From positions 1-41,544 of the forward strand of contig NZ_JBEXCV010000071.1 of NCBI RefSeq assembly GCF_040605455.1: a DNA stretch of 41,544 bases. The letters run 5' to 3'. The notes beneath the pieces were generated by a model, which saw only the letters and a program-made list of their open reading frames with translations, had not been told where the DNA came from and did not search any database. Below are positions 6,434 through 14,639 of this stretch, piece after piece. The stretch's first letter is position 1; each line of letters begins with the position of its first letter. Source of the stretch: Embleya sp040605455 (lineage in GTDB: Bacteria > Actinomycetota > Actinomycetes > Streptomycetales > Streptomycetaceae). Both the position numbers and the translations under genes were made by a program.

Positions 6434-9130
6434 TCAGCGCAGTCGGCGCAGGTACGGGTCCTGTTCGTGTCGCGGGGCGAGGCGGATCCGGGCGTCGACG
6501 ACGGTGACCCCGTCGGGACGGGCGACCAGCGGATTCAGGTCGGCTTCCGCGAGTTGCGGCACATCGTCCGCGAGCCTGGACAGTCGGTGCAGGATGTCCT
6601 CGATCCCGGCGGTGTCGGTGGGTGCCGCGCCCCGATGGCCGTAGAGCAAAGGTGCCCCGCGCGAACCGGCCAGGAGCGAGTGTGCGTCCAAGTCGGTCAG
6701 CGGGGTCAGCCGCGCGCCGTGGTCGCCGAGCACGTCGGTGGTCACGCCGCCGAGTCCGAACACCACCAGCGGGCCCAGTACCTCGTCCTGGGTCACCCCG
6801 GCGATCAGTTCGACGCCGGAGGCGGCCATGGGCTGCACGACCACGCTCTCCATCAGGGCCCCGACCCGATAGGCGAGATCGGTGAACGCCGCCCGCACCG
6901 CGTCGTCGCCGACAAGCCGCAACCGAACCCCACCCACATCACTCTTGTGCACGATGTGCGGGCCGTACGCCTTGAGCACGACCGCACCGTCGACCCCCAG
7001 CGGCGCCAGTTCGCGGGCCAGCGCCACCGCCTCCTCGGCGTCGAAGGCCTGCCGCCACGGACTCACCTCGATGCCGTACGCGCCCAGCATGCGTGCGCAT
7101 TCGCGAGGCGGCAACCACCCGCCGTCGGGCTCGCGCGAGAGGAACTCGGCGGCGAGCGAGCGGGCCGTGCCGCGATCGACGTCGATCAACGCCGGCACCG
7201 TCCCGCGTGGCCGGGTCAGCCACATCGCACGCTCGTAGGCGTGCGCGAGCGCGACCGCTGCGGTGCGCGCGTCGCCGTACACCGGGACCGTCCCGCCCAC
7301 CGCGGGCAACAGCTCCACCGCGGCGGCACGTTCGGGGGCGATCACCACAACGGGCCGCCCACGGTCGGCGGGACCCTCCAGGATGTCGCCGAGCGGGTCG
7401 CCGAGCGCGGTCGGGGCCAGGGCCAGGACGACGGCGTCCACGTGGCCGGCCGCCAACACCCGGTCCACGCAGCGTCGTAGGGTCTTGCCGTCGACGGTGG
7501 CGGTGGTGTCCACCGGGTTCGCGCACGCGGCGCCGGCGGGCAGCAGGGCGCGGAGGTCGGCTTCGAGGTCGGGGCCGAAGCGCGGCACGGCCAGGCCCGC
7601 GTCCACGCACGCGTCCGCGGCCAGTACCCCGGCGCCACCCGCGTTGCCGATCACCGCCACCGCGGCACCGTCGGGCAGTGGCTGGGCGTGCAGCAGGGCG
7701 GCGACCGCGACCAGGTCGCCGAGGGTCTGTGCGGCGGTCACCCCGGCCTGGCGGAACAGCGCCCCGCGCGCCACGGTAGGGGTGACCGCGGCGGCGGTGT
7801 GCGATCCGGCGGCGCGCCGGCCGGCGGCGGAGCGTCCGGCGTCCACGGTCAGCACCGGCTTGGTGCGGCCGACGGTACGCGCGATCCGGGAGAACTTGCG
7901 CGGGTTGCCGAAGGACTCCAGGTGCAGGATCGCCATCGAGGTCCGGGTATCCGCCTGCCACCACTGGAGCATGTCGTTGCCGCTGACGTCGTACTTGTCA
8001 CCGAGCGACGCGAAGGTCGACACCCCGATCCCGAGCCGGTTCAACTGCTCCGTCAACGCGATCCCCACACCGCCCGACTGCACCGCCACCCCGGCGCTGC
8101 CGGGAGCGGGAACGACCCAGCCGAAGGTCGCGTTCAACGCGGTGCCGGGATCGGTCTGCGCGATGCCCAGACAGTTGGGACCGACCATTCGCATGCCGTG
8201 TCGACGGACGGAGTCGTGCACGCGCGCGGCCTGTTCCGGCGTTCCTCCCGAGGTGACCACGACCAGGGCGCGCACGCCGGCGCGTCCGCAGTCCTCGACC
8301 AGCGCGGGGACCGCCTCGGCGGGGACGGCCACCACCACCAGATCGGGCACCTCCGGGAGCCGGTCGGGTGTCGGGAACGCGGGCACCCCGTCCACCTCGG
8401 TCGCGGTGGGGTGCAGCACGGCCAGGGTCCCGGCGTAGTGCGCCGCCTTCAGGTTGCGCAGCAGGGCTCGGCCGACGGAGTCCGCCCGATGCCCGGCACC
8501 CGCCACCGCGACCGATCGGGGTACGAACAGCGGCACCAGGCTGGCCACGTCGGCGAGGGCCTCCCGCCGCGCCAGGGCGGTCAGGTACCGCTCGGTCGAG
8601 GGAATATCGCCGTCCAGCGGGATCGCGCAGTTCAGCACGCCCGCCACGAGACGGTTGCGCACCGGCAGGCCCATGTCCTCCAGGACCCGCAACATCGGCC
8701 GATTCCACGGCAACGTGTCCGCGACCAGCGTGTGGACCTTGTCCGCGCGGGCCATCGTGACCGCGTGCTCGATCAGCAGGGTGCCGACTCCCCGGCCGTG
8801 CCACGCGTCGGCCACCGCCAGGGCGAGTTCGGCCTCGCCGGAGCGGGGGTCGCCGTTGTACTCGACGACTCCGATGACCTCGCCCCCGTCGTGGGTGAGC
8901 GCGAGGAGCGCGCCGCACCCGACCCGGCCGGGCGTACTCACCCGCTCGGCGGTCTCGCGCACCGACGTCTGCGAGGCGCCGAAGAAGCGCAGGTACAGGT
9001 TCTCCGCCGACATGGCGTGGTGCATCGCCAGCACCCGATCCCGATCCTCGGGTCCCGGCGGTCGCAGCAGTACCGTCTCGCCGTCCGCGGCCAGCGCCCA
9101 GACCTCGTGCGGTGTGCCGAACTCGTTCAT
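6434..9130 (-). CDS. GNAT acetyltransferase fused to ADP-forming acyl-CoA ligase (Pat-like)
   Basis: 898 aa. An N-terminal GNAT domain (about 1-175) carries the acetyl-CoA loop DAWHGRGVGTLLIE. It is followed by a CoA-binding domain (about 205-330), a succinyl-CoA-ligase-like domain with VQSGGVGIALTEQL and the SHTAA histidine region (about 345-490), a second flavodoxin-like lobe with GNAGGAGVLAADAC, and a C-terminal ATP-grasp domain (about 680-890; VVLKAYGPHIVHKSDVGGV). The architecture resembles protein lysine acetyltransferases of the Pat/PatA type, which acetylate acyl-CoA synthetases. The GNAT-first order matches actinomycete forms. Whether the ligase half is active cannot be seen. The ATG has GAAGGGAA upstream. 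The gene is divergent from usp1, with DevR-like boxes between. Confidence 0.9.
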   Translation of the reverse strand: MNEFGTPHEVWALAADGETVLLRPPGPEDRDRVLAMHHAMSAENLYLRFFGASQTSVRETAERVSTPGRVGCGALLALTHDGGEVIGVVEYNGDPRSGEAELALAVADAWHGRGVGTLLIEHAVTMARADKVHTLVADTLPWNRPMLRVLEDMGLPVRNRLVAGVLNCAIPLDGDIPSTERYLTALARREALADVASLVPLFVPRSVAVAGAGHRADSVGRALLRNLKAAHYAGTLAVLHPTATEVDGVPAFPTPDRLPEVPDLVVVAVPAEAVPALVEDCGRAGVRALVVVTSGGTPEQAARVHDSVRRHGMRMVGPNCLGIAQTDPGTALNATFGWVVPAPGSAGVAVQSGGVGIALTEQLNRLGIGVSTFASLGDKYDVSGNDMLQWWQADTRTSMAILHLESFGNPRKFSRIARTVGRTKPVLTVDAGRSAAGRRAAGSHTAAAVTPTVARGALFRQAGVTAAQTLGDLVAVAALLHAQPLPDGAAVAVIGNAGGAGVLAADACVDAGLAVPRFGPDLEADLRALLPAGAACANPVDTTATVDGKTLRRCVDRVLAAGHVDAVVLALAPTALGDPLGDILEGPADRGRPVVVIAPERAAAVELLPAVGGTVPVYGDARTAAVALAHAYERAMWLTRPRGTVPALIDVDRGTARSLAAEFLSREPDGGWLPPRECARMLGAYGIEVSPWRQAFDAEEAVALARELAPLGVDGAVVLKAYGPHIVHKSDVGGVRLRLVGDDAVRAAFTDLAYRVGALMESVVVQPMAASGVELIAGVTQDEVLGPLVVFGLGGVTTDVLGDHGARLTPLTDLDAHSLLAGSRGAPLLYGHRGAAPTDTAGIEDILHRLSRLADDVPQLAEADLNPLVARPDGVTVVDARIRLAPRHEQDPYLRRLR

Positions 9131-9204
9131 GGACCCGTTCCCTTCGGCCGTGGCGCATCCGCGCCGCTCGCCGCCAGCCTCGCGCCGACGACCGGCGTGA
9201 GGCA

Positions 9205-9240
9205 GGGCCGACCGGTCCCGACGCCCGGGTCGAACGGCCC
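9205..9240. promoter_or_regulatory. putative DevR boxes between Pat-like gene and usp1
   Basis: GGGTCGAACGGCCC (9227-9240) matches GGGNCGNNCGNCCC. GGGCCGACCGGTCC (9205-9218), one mismatch to the GGGNCNNNNGNCCC core, starts exactly 22 bp before it. The pair is 75-110 bp from both divergent starts. Confidence 0.6.
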
Positions 9241-9278
9241 TGTCCGTCCCCACCGACACCGAGCAGTGTTCGTAACAC

Positions 9279-9299
9279 GGGCCGACAGGCGATCGGCCC
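9279..9299. promoter_or_regulatory. inverted repeat just upstream of usp1
   Basis: GGGCCGA and TCGGCCC are perfect 7-bp arms separated by 7 bases, about 20 bases before the usp1 start. The half-sites resemble those of the DevR-like boxes but are spread wider. It may instead be a leader hairpin close to the ribosome site (GAGAAGGAG). Confidence 0.4.
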
Positions 9300-9317
9300 C
9301 GGGAGAAGGAGCCGACC

Positions 9318-10226
9318 GTGACCACGCACGAGGAAACAACGCCGATCGTCGTGGGAGTCGAACACACCGACGCGGGCCGGCTCGCGGTGGTGTGGGCGGC
9401 CGACCAGGCGGCCCGGCGCGGCCTGTCGCTGCGCCTGGTGCACGCGCTCGACTGGCCGGGCGGCGCCGACCGCGACCCCGAGGTGAACCCGCACCGGCAG
9501 ACCTGGAGCGGGCGCTTCCGCGACGCCGGCGTCCGCGCGCTCGACGAGGCCCGCGACCTCGTCACGACCCGCCACCCCGGGCTGACCACGGATGCGGTCC
9601 TGGCCGACGGAGCGCCCGTGACCGGCCTGCGCGAGCACACGCGGGACGCGGCGATGGTCGTGCTCGGCTCGCGCCGACTGCCGACGGCCACCGAACTGCT
9701 GACCACCGGCGGTATCGCGGTCCCGATCACCGCGCACGCGAGGTGCCCGGTGGTCGTCGTCCGCGAGCCCGAGCACACCAGCGCGGAGCCCCCGACCATC
9801 GTGGTCGCGGTGGACGGAGCCCGGCGCTCCGAACCCGCCGTGGCGTACGCCTTCGACGAGGCCGCCCGCCGGGGCGCCACGATCGTGGCCGTCAATGTCC
9901 GCCAGTTGTCCGGCGGACTGTTGGCCGGGCTGCGGATGCGCGAGGAGATGCAGGAGGGGCGACTCGGGCTCGCCGAGACCCTCGCCGGTTGGACCGAGAA
10001 GTATCCGACCGTGCCGGTACACCGCGAGGTCGCCGTCGGTCACCCCGTCGAGGTCCTGCGCGAGGCCGCCGAGCACGCCCTGTGCCTGGTCGTCGGCACC
10101 CGCGGTCGGGGCGGCTTCACGGGCCTGCTGCTGGGTTCGGTCAGCCAGGGGCTGATCCACCACGCCCGCTGCCCCCTCGTGGTCGTCCCGACCCCGCCCG
10201 ACGAGACATCGGACGACCACGACTGA
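9318..10226 (+). CDS. tandem-domain universal stress protein 1
   Basis: 302 aa starting at GTG with GAGAAGGAG upstream. Two UspA domains are seen. Domain 1 (about 8-140) begins PIVVGVEHTDAGRLAVVWAA; its ATP-loop GSRRLPTATELLTTGG is degenerate. Domain 2 (about 155-298) begins TIVVAVDGARRS and has a canonical G-2X-G-9X-G(S/T) loop, VVGTRGRGGFTGLLLGSVSQ, followed by HARCPLVVV. ATP binding is therefore expected in domain 2 only. Tandem Usps are typical members of DosR regulons and persistence responses. The gene lies 75 bases before a second usp and diverges from the Pat-like gene, with DevR-like boxes between. Confidence 0.93.
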   Translation: MTTHEETTPIVVGVEHTDAGRLAVVWAADQAARRGLSLRLVHALDWPGGADRDPEVNPHRQTWSGRFRDAGVRALDEARDLVTTRHPGLTTDAVLADGAPVTGLREHTRDAAMVVLGSRRLPTATELLTTGGIAVPITAHARCPVVVVREPEHTSAEPPTIVVAVDGARRSEPAVAYAFDEAARRGATIVAVNVRQLSGGLLAGLRMREEMQEGRLGLAETLAGWTEKYPTVPVHREVAVGHPVEVLREAAEHALCLVVGTRGRGGFTGLLLGSVSQGLIHHARCPLVVVPTPPDETSDDHD

Positions 10227-10301
10227 GGTGTGCCCGCCCGAGCACCATGGGCCGTGTCCGACCCGCCGATCACCGTCCGTACCGTCCGCAAGGGATGCGC
10301 C

Positions 10302-11234
10302 ATGAACCAGCCGTCAACCTCCAGCACCGGATCGCCCTCCCCTTCGACTCCGGTCCTCGGCCACGTGGTTGTCGGATTCGACGGCTCTCCCGGTGCCGAA
10401 CGCGCCGTGGACCTGGCCGCCGACGAAGCCGCACGCCGACACACCACCCTCGAAGTGCTGCACGCGCTGGAATGGGTCGAAGTCGCCACCGCCGACGACC
10501 GCTTCGGTCAACAACTGCGCGAGAACGCCCGCGCCATCGTCGACCGCGGCGTCGCCCGCGCCCGCGCCCGCCGGCTCGACCTGCCGGTGCTCGCCACGGT
10601 CGAACTCGCCAACGCCGGCGACGCGCTGGAGGCCGCGAGCGATCGCGCCGCGCTCCTGGTCGTGGGCAGCCGAGGGATGGGCGGCTTCGCCGGCCTCCTG
10701 ATGGGCTCGGTCAGCCTCCCCGTCTCGGCGACGGCCCGGTGCCCGCTCCTGGTCGTCCACCCCGACCACGACGCCGCCGCCGACCGCACCCCGAAGTCGG
10801 TCGTGATCGGCGTCTCCGACGACGACTGCGCCCCCGCCCTGGAGGCCGCGTCGGCCCAGGCCCAGGCCCGACACCTGCCCCTGCGTGCCGTCCACGCGTG
10901 GCGCTACCCCGCGATGATGGCCGGCGGCATCGGCTTCGCCCCGGCCATGTGGGTCATGGACGACTGGCGGACGGCGGCACAGGCTGCGTTGGCCGCCGCG
11001 ATCGAACCTTTCCGCAAGAAGTACCCGTACGTCACCGTCACCGAAGACGTGGTCCTGGACACCCCCGCACACGCCCTGATCACCGCGAGCGCCGATGCCG
11101 ACCTGGTCGTGCTCGCCGCCCACCGCAACACCGGCCGCTTCGGCCCCAACCTCGGCCGCGTCACCCACACCGTCCTCCACCACGCCAAATCCCCGGTCCT
11201 CCTCGTCCCGGTCGACGGCCGGGCCGGGAACTGA
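10302..11234 (+). CDS. tandem-domain universal stress protein 2
   Basis: 310 aa from an ATG preceded by AAGGGATGCGCC; 24 in-frame codons upstream lack a ribosome site. Domain 1 (about 18-155) begins HVVVGFDGSPGAERAVDLAA and has an intact ATP loop, VVGSRGMGGFAGLLMGSVS. Domain 2 (about 165-305) begins SVVIGVSDDDCAPAL and ends in a degenerate loop, LAAHRNTGRFGPNLGRVT, so the functional loop is in the opposite half from usp1. The HVVVG(F/V)DGSP start also matches the usp remnant at 1.7 kb. It is probably co-transcribed with usp1 (75-base gap). A terminator hairpin follows at once. Confidence 0.93.
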   Translation: MNQPSTSSTGSPSPSTPVLGHVVVGFDGSPGAERAVDLAADEAARRHTTLEVLHALEWVEVATADDRFGQQLRENARAIVDRGVARARARRLDLPVLATVELANAGDALEAASDRAALLVVGSRGMGGFAGLLMGSVSLPVSATARCPLLVVHPDHDAAADRTPKSVVIGVSDDDCAPALEAASAQAQARHLPLRAVHAWRYPAMMAGGIGFAPAMWVMDDWRTAAQAALAAAIEPFRKKYPYVTVTEDVVLDTPAHALITASADADLVVLAAHRNTGRFGPNLGRVTHTVLHHAKSPVLLVPVDGRAGN

Positions 11235-11255
11235 CCGACCCCGCGCACGGGTCGG
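11235..11255. terminator. terminator after usp2
   Basis: CCGACCC and GGGTCGG form a perfect 7-bp stem with a 7-base loop, starting at the base after the usp2 stop codon. Confidence 0.5.
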
Positions 11256-11366
11256 ACCCGGAGGCGGGCTCCCGCTCTCGAACCCGGCGGCCGGATGGGC
11301 GGCCTGCCCGGTACCGTGGGGACGCTTCGGCCGGATGTGCCGCCGGCCTCTCGGGGAGGAGCAACC

Positions 11367-11972
11367 GTGGGGGCAGGGGCGATCGCCGGCCGTGCCGACG
11401 GGCATGTCGATCTCGCCCGGTTGTCCGCCGATTGGCGGACCCATTGGGGCGGATGCCCGCCACTCGGTCACCTGTTGAAAGAGGCGTTCCCCGAGAAGTG
11501 GGTGCGCTTTCACAGCCTGCCCGACTCCCGGCGCTACGCGCGAAACGACAGCGAGTACCGAGTGCTGCTCGAACGGCAACACACGGTACTCGCCGACCTG
11601 GGCGCACCGCCGCGCCTGGTGGTCGTCGGCTGCGCGTGCGGCGACGGCGTCGAACCGGCGGGCCGCTCACGGCAGTTGGCGGCACTTGCCCCGGGCGCGT
11701 ACTGGCGGAGCGTGCGCTCGGGCGATGCGGCCGATCCCGATGTCCATGTGTACGCGGGCAGCCTGCCCAACACACCGGCCGCGCTCGATCCGCTGCTGCG
11801 ATCCGTGGCCGACGACGAGACGGCGGGCGTCATCCTCGCTCCGGTCGGGCTCGACTGGCTGGCGCACCCGTACGACGGCGGCCTCGACGTGATCGCCCGA
11901 AGCCCGGTGGAACGCGATGCGCTCGGGGCCTCACACCCCGACTGGCTTTCCCGTCATCCGGAAGGCTTGTGA
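11367..11972 (+). CDS. DUF3885-like hypothetical protein
   Basis: 201 aa from a GTG with GGGGAGGAGC at ideal distance. The region HLLKEAFPEKWVRFHSLPDS followed by RRYA and SEYRVLLERQHTVLADLG resembles the DUF3885-type pattern of actinomycete proteins. The name is from memory, and I could not test it. There is no signal peptide and no membrane segment. The C-terminal half is rich in Asp, Pro and Ala and has GVILAPVGLDWLAHPYDGG. No DevR-like box is seen upstream. The gene converges with the lipoprotein gene 52 bases downstream. Function unknown. Confidence 0.7.
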   Translation: MGAGAIAGRADGHVDLARLSADWRTHWGGCPPLGHLLKEAFPEKWVRFHSLPDSRRYARNDSEYRVLLERQHTVLADLGAPPRLVVVGCACGDGVEPAGRSRQLAALAPGAYWRSVRSGDAADPDVHVYAGSLPNTPAALDPLLRSVADDETAGVILAPVGLDWLAHPYDGGLDVIARSPVERDALGASHPDWLSRHPEGL

Positions 11973-12024
11973 ACGGCGGCCGAGATACGGCGCGTCGGCG
12001 GGTGGCGTCTCAGCGGACAGCGCG

Positions 12025-12516
12025 TCAGCGGTAGTCGTCGGGGTGGCCCTGCATCCAGGTGTTGATCTTGTCCCGGGTGCCGATCAGCGAGGTTTGATGC
12101 TTCCTCAGGTTCTCGGAGGACCGGTCGCCGCCGAGTTCGGCGTCGAGCTTCCTGATCAGGGCGATCGGCTCGGGGAAGTGGCCGGGACCCTTCGGGTCCG
12201 CCTTCATGGCCCGGTCCAGGCGGTGGAGTTCGTCGTGGACCCGCCCGAGGAAGTAGGCGCAGTTGCTCGGGGTACACGATTCGCGCAAGGTCGCCTGGAG
12301 CCCGGCGAAGGCATCGCGGACCTTCTCGACCGGTGCCGAGGTCGGTGCGGGGACGGTGGCGGCTCCGCGCGGCACCGAGGGCGAGACGGAGGCACTCGCC
12401 GGCACAGCGGACTCGCCCGCCGCGTTCGCATCGCCGTCCGTCTTGTCGCAGGAGACGCCGAACGCGGCCAACGCCACTACGGCAACTACCGCACCCCGCA
12501 CCGGTAACTTGAACAT
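12025..12516 (-). CDS. small secreted lipoprotein, hypothetical
   Basis: 163 aa from an ATG with GGGAGGA upstream; an in-frame ATG nine codons earlier is less well placed. It begins MFKLPVRGAVVAVVALAAFG and then VSCDKTDG: a signal peptide with a lipobox-like V-S-C (Cys about 23). A low-complexity Ala/Ser/Pro linker follows, then a helical domain with two Cys (ESCTPSNCAYFLGRVHDEL) that could form a disulfide. The domain is rich in His, Arg and Lys-Asp pairs (LHRLDRAMKADPKGPGHF). I do not recognise the family. Membrane-anchored extracellular location is inferred. Confidence 0.7.
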   Translation of the reverse strand: MFKLPVRGAVVAVVALAAFGVSCDKTDGDANAAGESAVPASASVSPSVPRGAATVPAPTSAPVEKVRDAFAGLQATLRESCTPSNCAYFLGRVHDELHRLDRAMKADPKGPGHFPEPIALIRKLDAELGGDRSSENLRKHQTSLIGTRDKINTWMQGHPDDYR

Positions 12517-12661
12517 GGAGTCCTCCCGTGATCGTCGAGTCAACCGACCCTACCGACCCCCGGCAACGCCTGCGGGGTCACAGGGCAAGAACACCACTCC
12601 CCCGGCACGCCACCGAGGCCGGTTCGCGCCGCGTGTCACAGGCGTGTGTCAGAGTCTGCGG

Positions 12662-13579
12662 ATGCTTGAGATCGTGGTGAATACGGAGAACCGGGAGCGG
12701 CACGTCCGTGCTTCCGCCGAGGACTTGGCCGAGCTGGTCCGGCGCATCGGCGGTGACGGTGAGCGATTTCTGGTGGTCCAGCGGATACCCGACCTGCCGG
12801 ATGTCTTCGCCCAGGTCTGGCATGAGGCCGGCGGACACTACACGCTGGAGCACCGTGACGGCGCCGCCGACCGGCACTTCCGGGTGATGGTCGACGCTCC
12901 CGAAACTGTGATCGCGGCGATGATCGGCTGGGCCCGCCGGGAGTTCGGTTGGGACGCCGGCCTGGCCTGGTCGTTGGTGGACATGGGTCCCGCTCGTGCG
13001 GTGCCGCCGCTCGACCTCGACGAAGGCGAGTTCGAGATGTTGGAGAAGCGGGTTCGCGAGGTGCTGGTCGGTGGTTACGCCTCTCGCACCGAATTGGCGG
13101 AGCTCGCCGAGGACTACCTGGTCACCGAAAACCGCCGGCCCATTTCGCGTGAGCAGGGGGTGGCGTTGGCCGACCGGATGTGGATGGAACGCGTCGCGGA
13201 GCAGACCGAATGGCAAGGCGAGACCCACCCTGAACGGCTCACCCGCGCATTCGCCGCTCTGGAGGGGGCCGGCATCACCGCCCGTGAGCACTTCACCTGC
13301 TGCCGCAACTGCGGCCAGTCCGAGATCGGCGGCGAAAGCGGGCCCGATGCCCGCGGCTTCGTCTACTTCCACACGCAGTGCACGGACTCAGCGGCGGCCG
13401 GCCACGGATTGACGCTGCTCTACGGCGGCTTCGACGGCTCGTCCGAAACCACCGCGGCCGTCGGCCACGAGGTCGTAGCCGCTCTCGAAGCAGTCGGCCT
13501 CCCCGTCGAGTGGGACCGCGACCCCGATCGGGCCATCACCGTCACCCCCCTGGACTGGCGCCGTCGCCTGGTCGGATAG
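12662..13579 (+). CDS. DUF6891-like protein
   Basis: 305 aa from ATG 12662, which lacks a clear Shine-Dalgarno and may be leaderless. Near residues 215-240 it has ITAREHFTCCRNCGQSEIGG, with a Cys cluster (CCxxC) that could bind metal, and then GFVYFHTQCTDSA. This resembles the actinomycete DUF6891 family. The N-terminal half (VVNTENRERHVRASAEDLAE, then FRVMVDAPETVIAAMIGWAR) looks like an immunity- or SMI1-like small alpha/beta module, but that is a guess. It is soluble, with no signal peptide. No operon partner is evident. Confidence 0.75.
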   Translation: MLEIVVNTENRERHVRASAEDLAELVRRIGGDGERFLVVQRIPDLPDVFAQVWHEAGGHYTLEHRDGAADRHFRVMVDAPETVIAAMIGWARREFGWDAGLAWSLVDMGPARAVPPLDLDEGEFEMLEKRVREVLVGGYASRTELAELAEDYLVTENRRPISREQGVALADRMWMERVAEQTEWQGETHPERLTRAFAALEGAGITAREHFTCCRNCGQSEIGGESGPDARGFVYFHTQCTDSAAAGHGLTLLYGGFDGSSETTAAVGHEVVAALEAVGLPVEWDRDPDRAITVTPLDWRRRLVG

Positions 13580-13993
13580 ACGTCGTCTCAGGGCTTTCGG
13601 CCGAGCACGGCAATGCGCAGCCGGTTGGCGTTCGACGACTGGCCGCGACGAGCAGCAACGCACTTCCGTCGCAGCCGGACGCCGGCACGGCTCGCCATCG
13701 GCCTCTTGGTCGATCGGCGGGTACGTCGGCCTCCGACCACTGGATGGTCGTGAGTGTTCCGGGCGGTTCTCACCACCCGGAAGGCCCGGAACGCTCACGA
13801 TGCCACAGCATCAGCGGGCCTACCTGACGAGTTCGGCCGGTGCGTCGTCTCGAACGCGGCCGGCATCCGGTTCGCGCACGCGAGTACCGTAGCCACCGGT
13901 GAAACGGCCGGGTCCGCCGTGGACACCTCGCTGCTCCCGTCCCCCGGCCCTTCTGCGCTCATTCGACGTGGGCATCGCCGGTGGTCACCGGTC
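13580..13993. other. gene-free stretch with long hairpin
   Basis: No open frame here has recognisable protein features. The one clear structure is the 17-bp hairpin at 13748-13800. Confidence 0.5.
13748..13800. repeat. long imperfect inverted repeat
   Basis: The 17-bp arms at 13748-13764 and 13784-13800 pair with one mismatch (T opposite G, a wobble pair in RNA), around a 19-base loop. It may terminate the DUF6891-like gene from the left and the Cys-rich gene from the right. It could also be a small mobile-element end, since a stem this long is more than termination needs. Confidence 0.6.
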
Positions 13994-14365
13994 TCATGCC
14001 GGGTCGGCCGCGCCTCGGCGAGCCTCGCGCCGGCCTGCGTAGCGCTCCTTGCGGTTGGCTGCCCTGCCCATCTGCTGCCGCTCCTTGACGCAGGAGCGCA
14101 CGGTGCAACCCGCGCAGCACGTGCGGCCGAACAACAACGCGCCGGGGTGTTCCCATCGGCAGCGGGTGTCCGAGTCCTCCCCCGTCGGGTGGGGAGGCAG
14201 GTCACAGGCGCCGTAGCGGTGATCGTGTGGACCGGCCGGGGGTGGTGCTCCACATGGCGTACCCACAGCGGCTTCGTCCTGTCCGTACGGGACATCTCGT
14301 TCCTTCCGGAACCGCCGCCCGGCCTCCCGGACCTTCCGGGCGGGCGGCTGGATTCGCCATTTCAC
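13994..14365 (-). CDS. Cys-rich small basic protein, unknown
   Basis: 123 aa from a GTG preceded by GGAAGGAGC at seven-base spacing. The N-terminal half is basic (KWRIQPPARKVREAGRRFRK). The middle has His/Pro-rich PPPAGPHDHRYGACDLPPHP. Then come six Cys in GAC, TRC, and FGRTCCAGCTVRSC, followed by a basic helix, KERQQMGRAANRKERYAGRR. The CxxCxxxxC spacing recalls, but does not equal, the WhiB iron-sulfur motif (CxxCx5C). It could bind zinc or an Fe-S cluster and, being basic, nucleic acid. I do not recognise the family. The good ribosome site and the coherent composition argue that it is real. Confidence 0.6.
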   Translation of the reverse strand: MKWRIQPPARKVREAGRRFRKERDVPYGQDEAAVGTPCGAPPPAGPHDHRYGACDLPPHPTGEDSDTRCRWEHPGALLFGRTCCAGCTVRSCVKERQQMGRAANRKERYAGRREARRGAADPA

Positions 14366-14639
14366 GGCGACAAGCTCCTTCCTTCGTCCTCGTGTCCGCG
14401 GCTCGGGCGGGTGGAATCCGCCGACCTCGGGGGAGAGTTTCCCGGCGAGCCTGGCAGGCACACCAGCGGCCATGCCGTCCAGGGTCCCGGCACTTCGCAT
14501 CCGAACCCGAGACCGGGCCGCCGTCGGTTCCGCCGGCGAGCGGTTCGCCTGGGGGGACCCGCCCGGCGTACCCCGCCTCATCCGCAGGGTAACGAGCCAG
14601 GCTTGGGCGGGAGTTCGGGCGCGATGGGGCCGGTCGCGG

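Noticed and set aside
10250..10265. GGGCCGTGTCCGACCC before usp2 as a DevR box
   Set aside because: The half-sites are two bases too far apart and it matches only about half of the fixed positions.
7688..12034. A 1448-codon plus-strand frame across the Pat-like and usp genes
   Set aside because: It runs antisense to one gene and out of frame through two others, with no domain features. It is an effect of high GC.
13994..14365. Calling the Cys-rich protein WhiB
   Set aside because: Cys spacing is CxxCx4C rather than CxxCx5C and the G-[VI]-W-G-G turn is absent.
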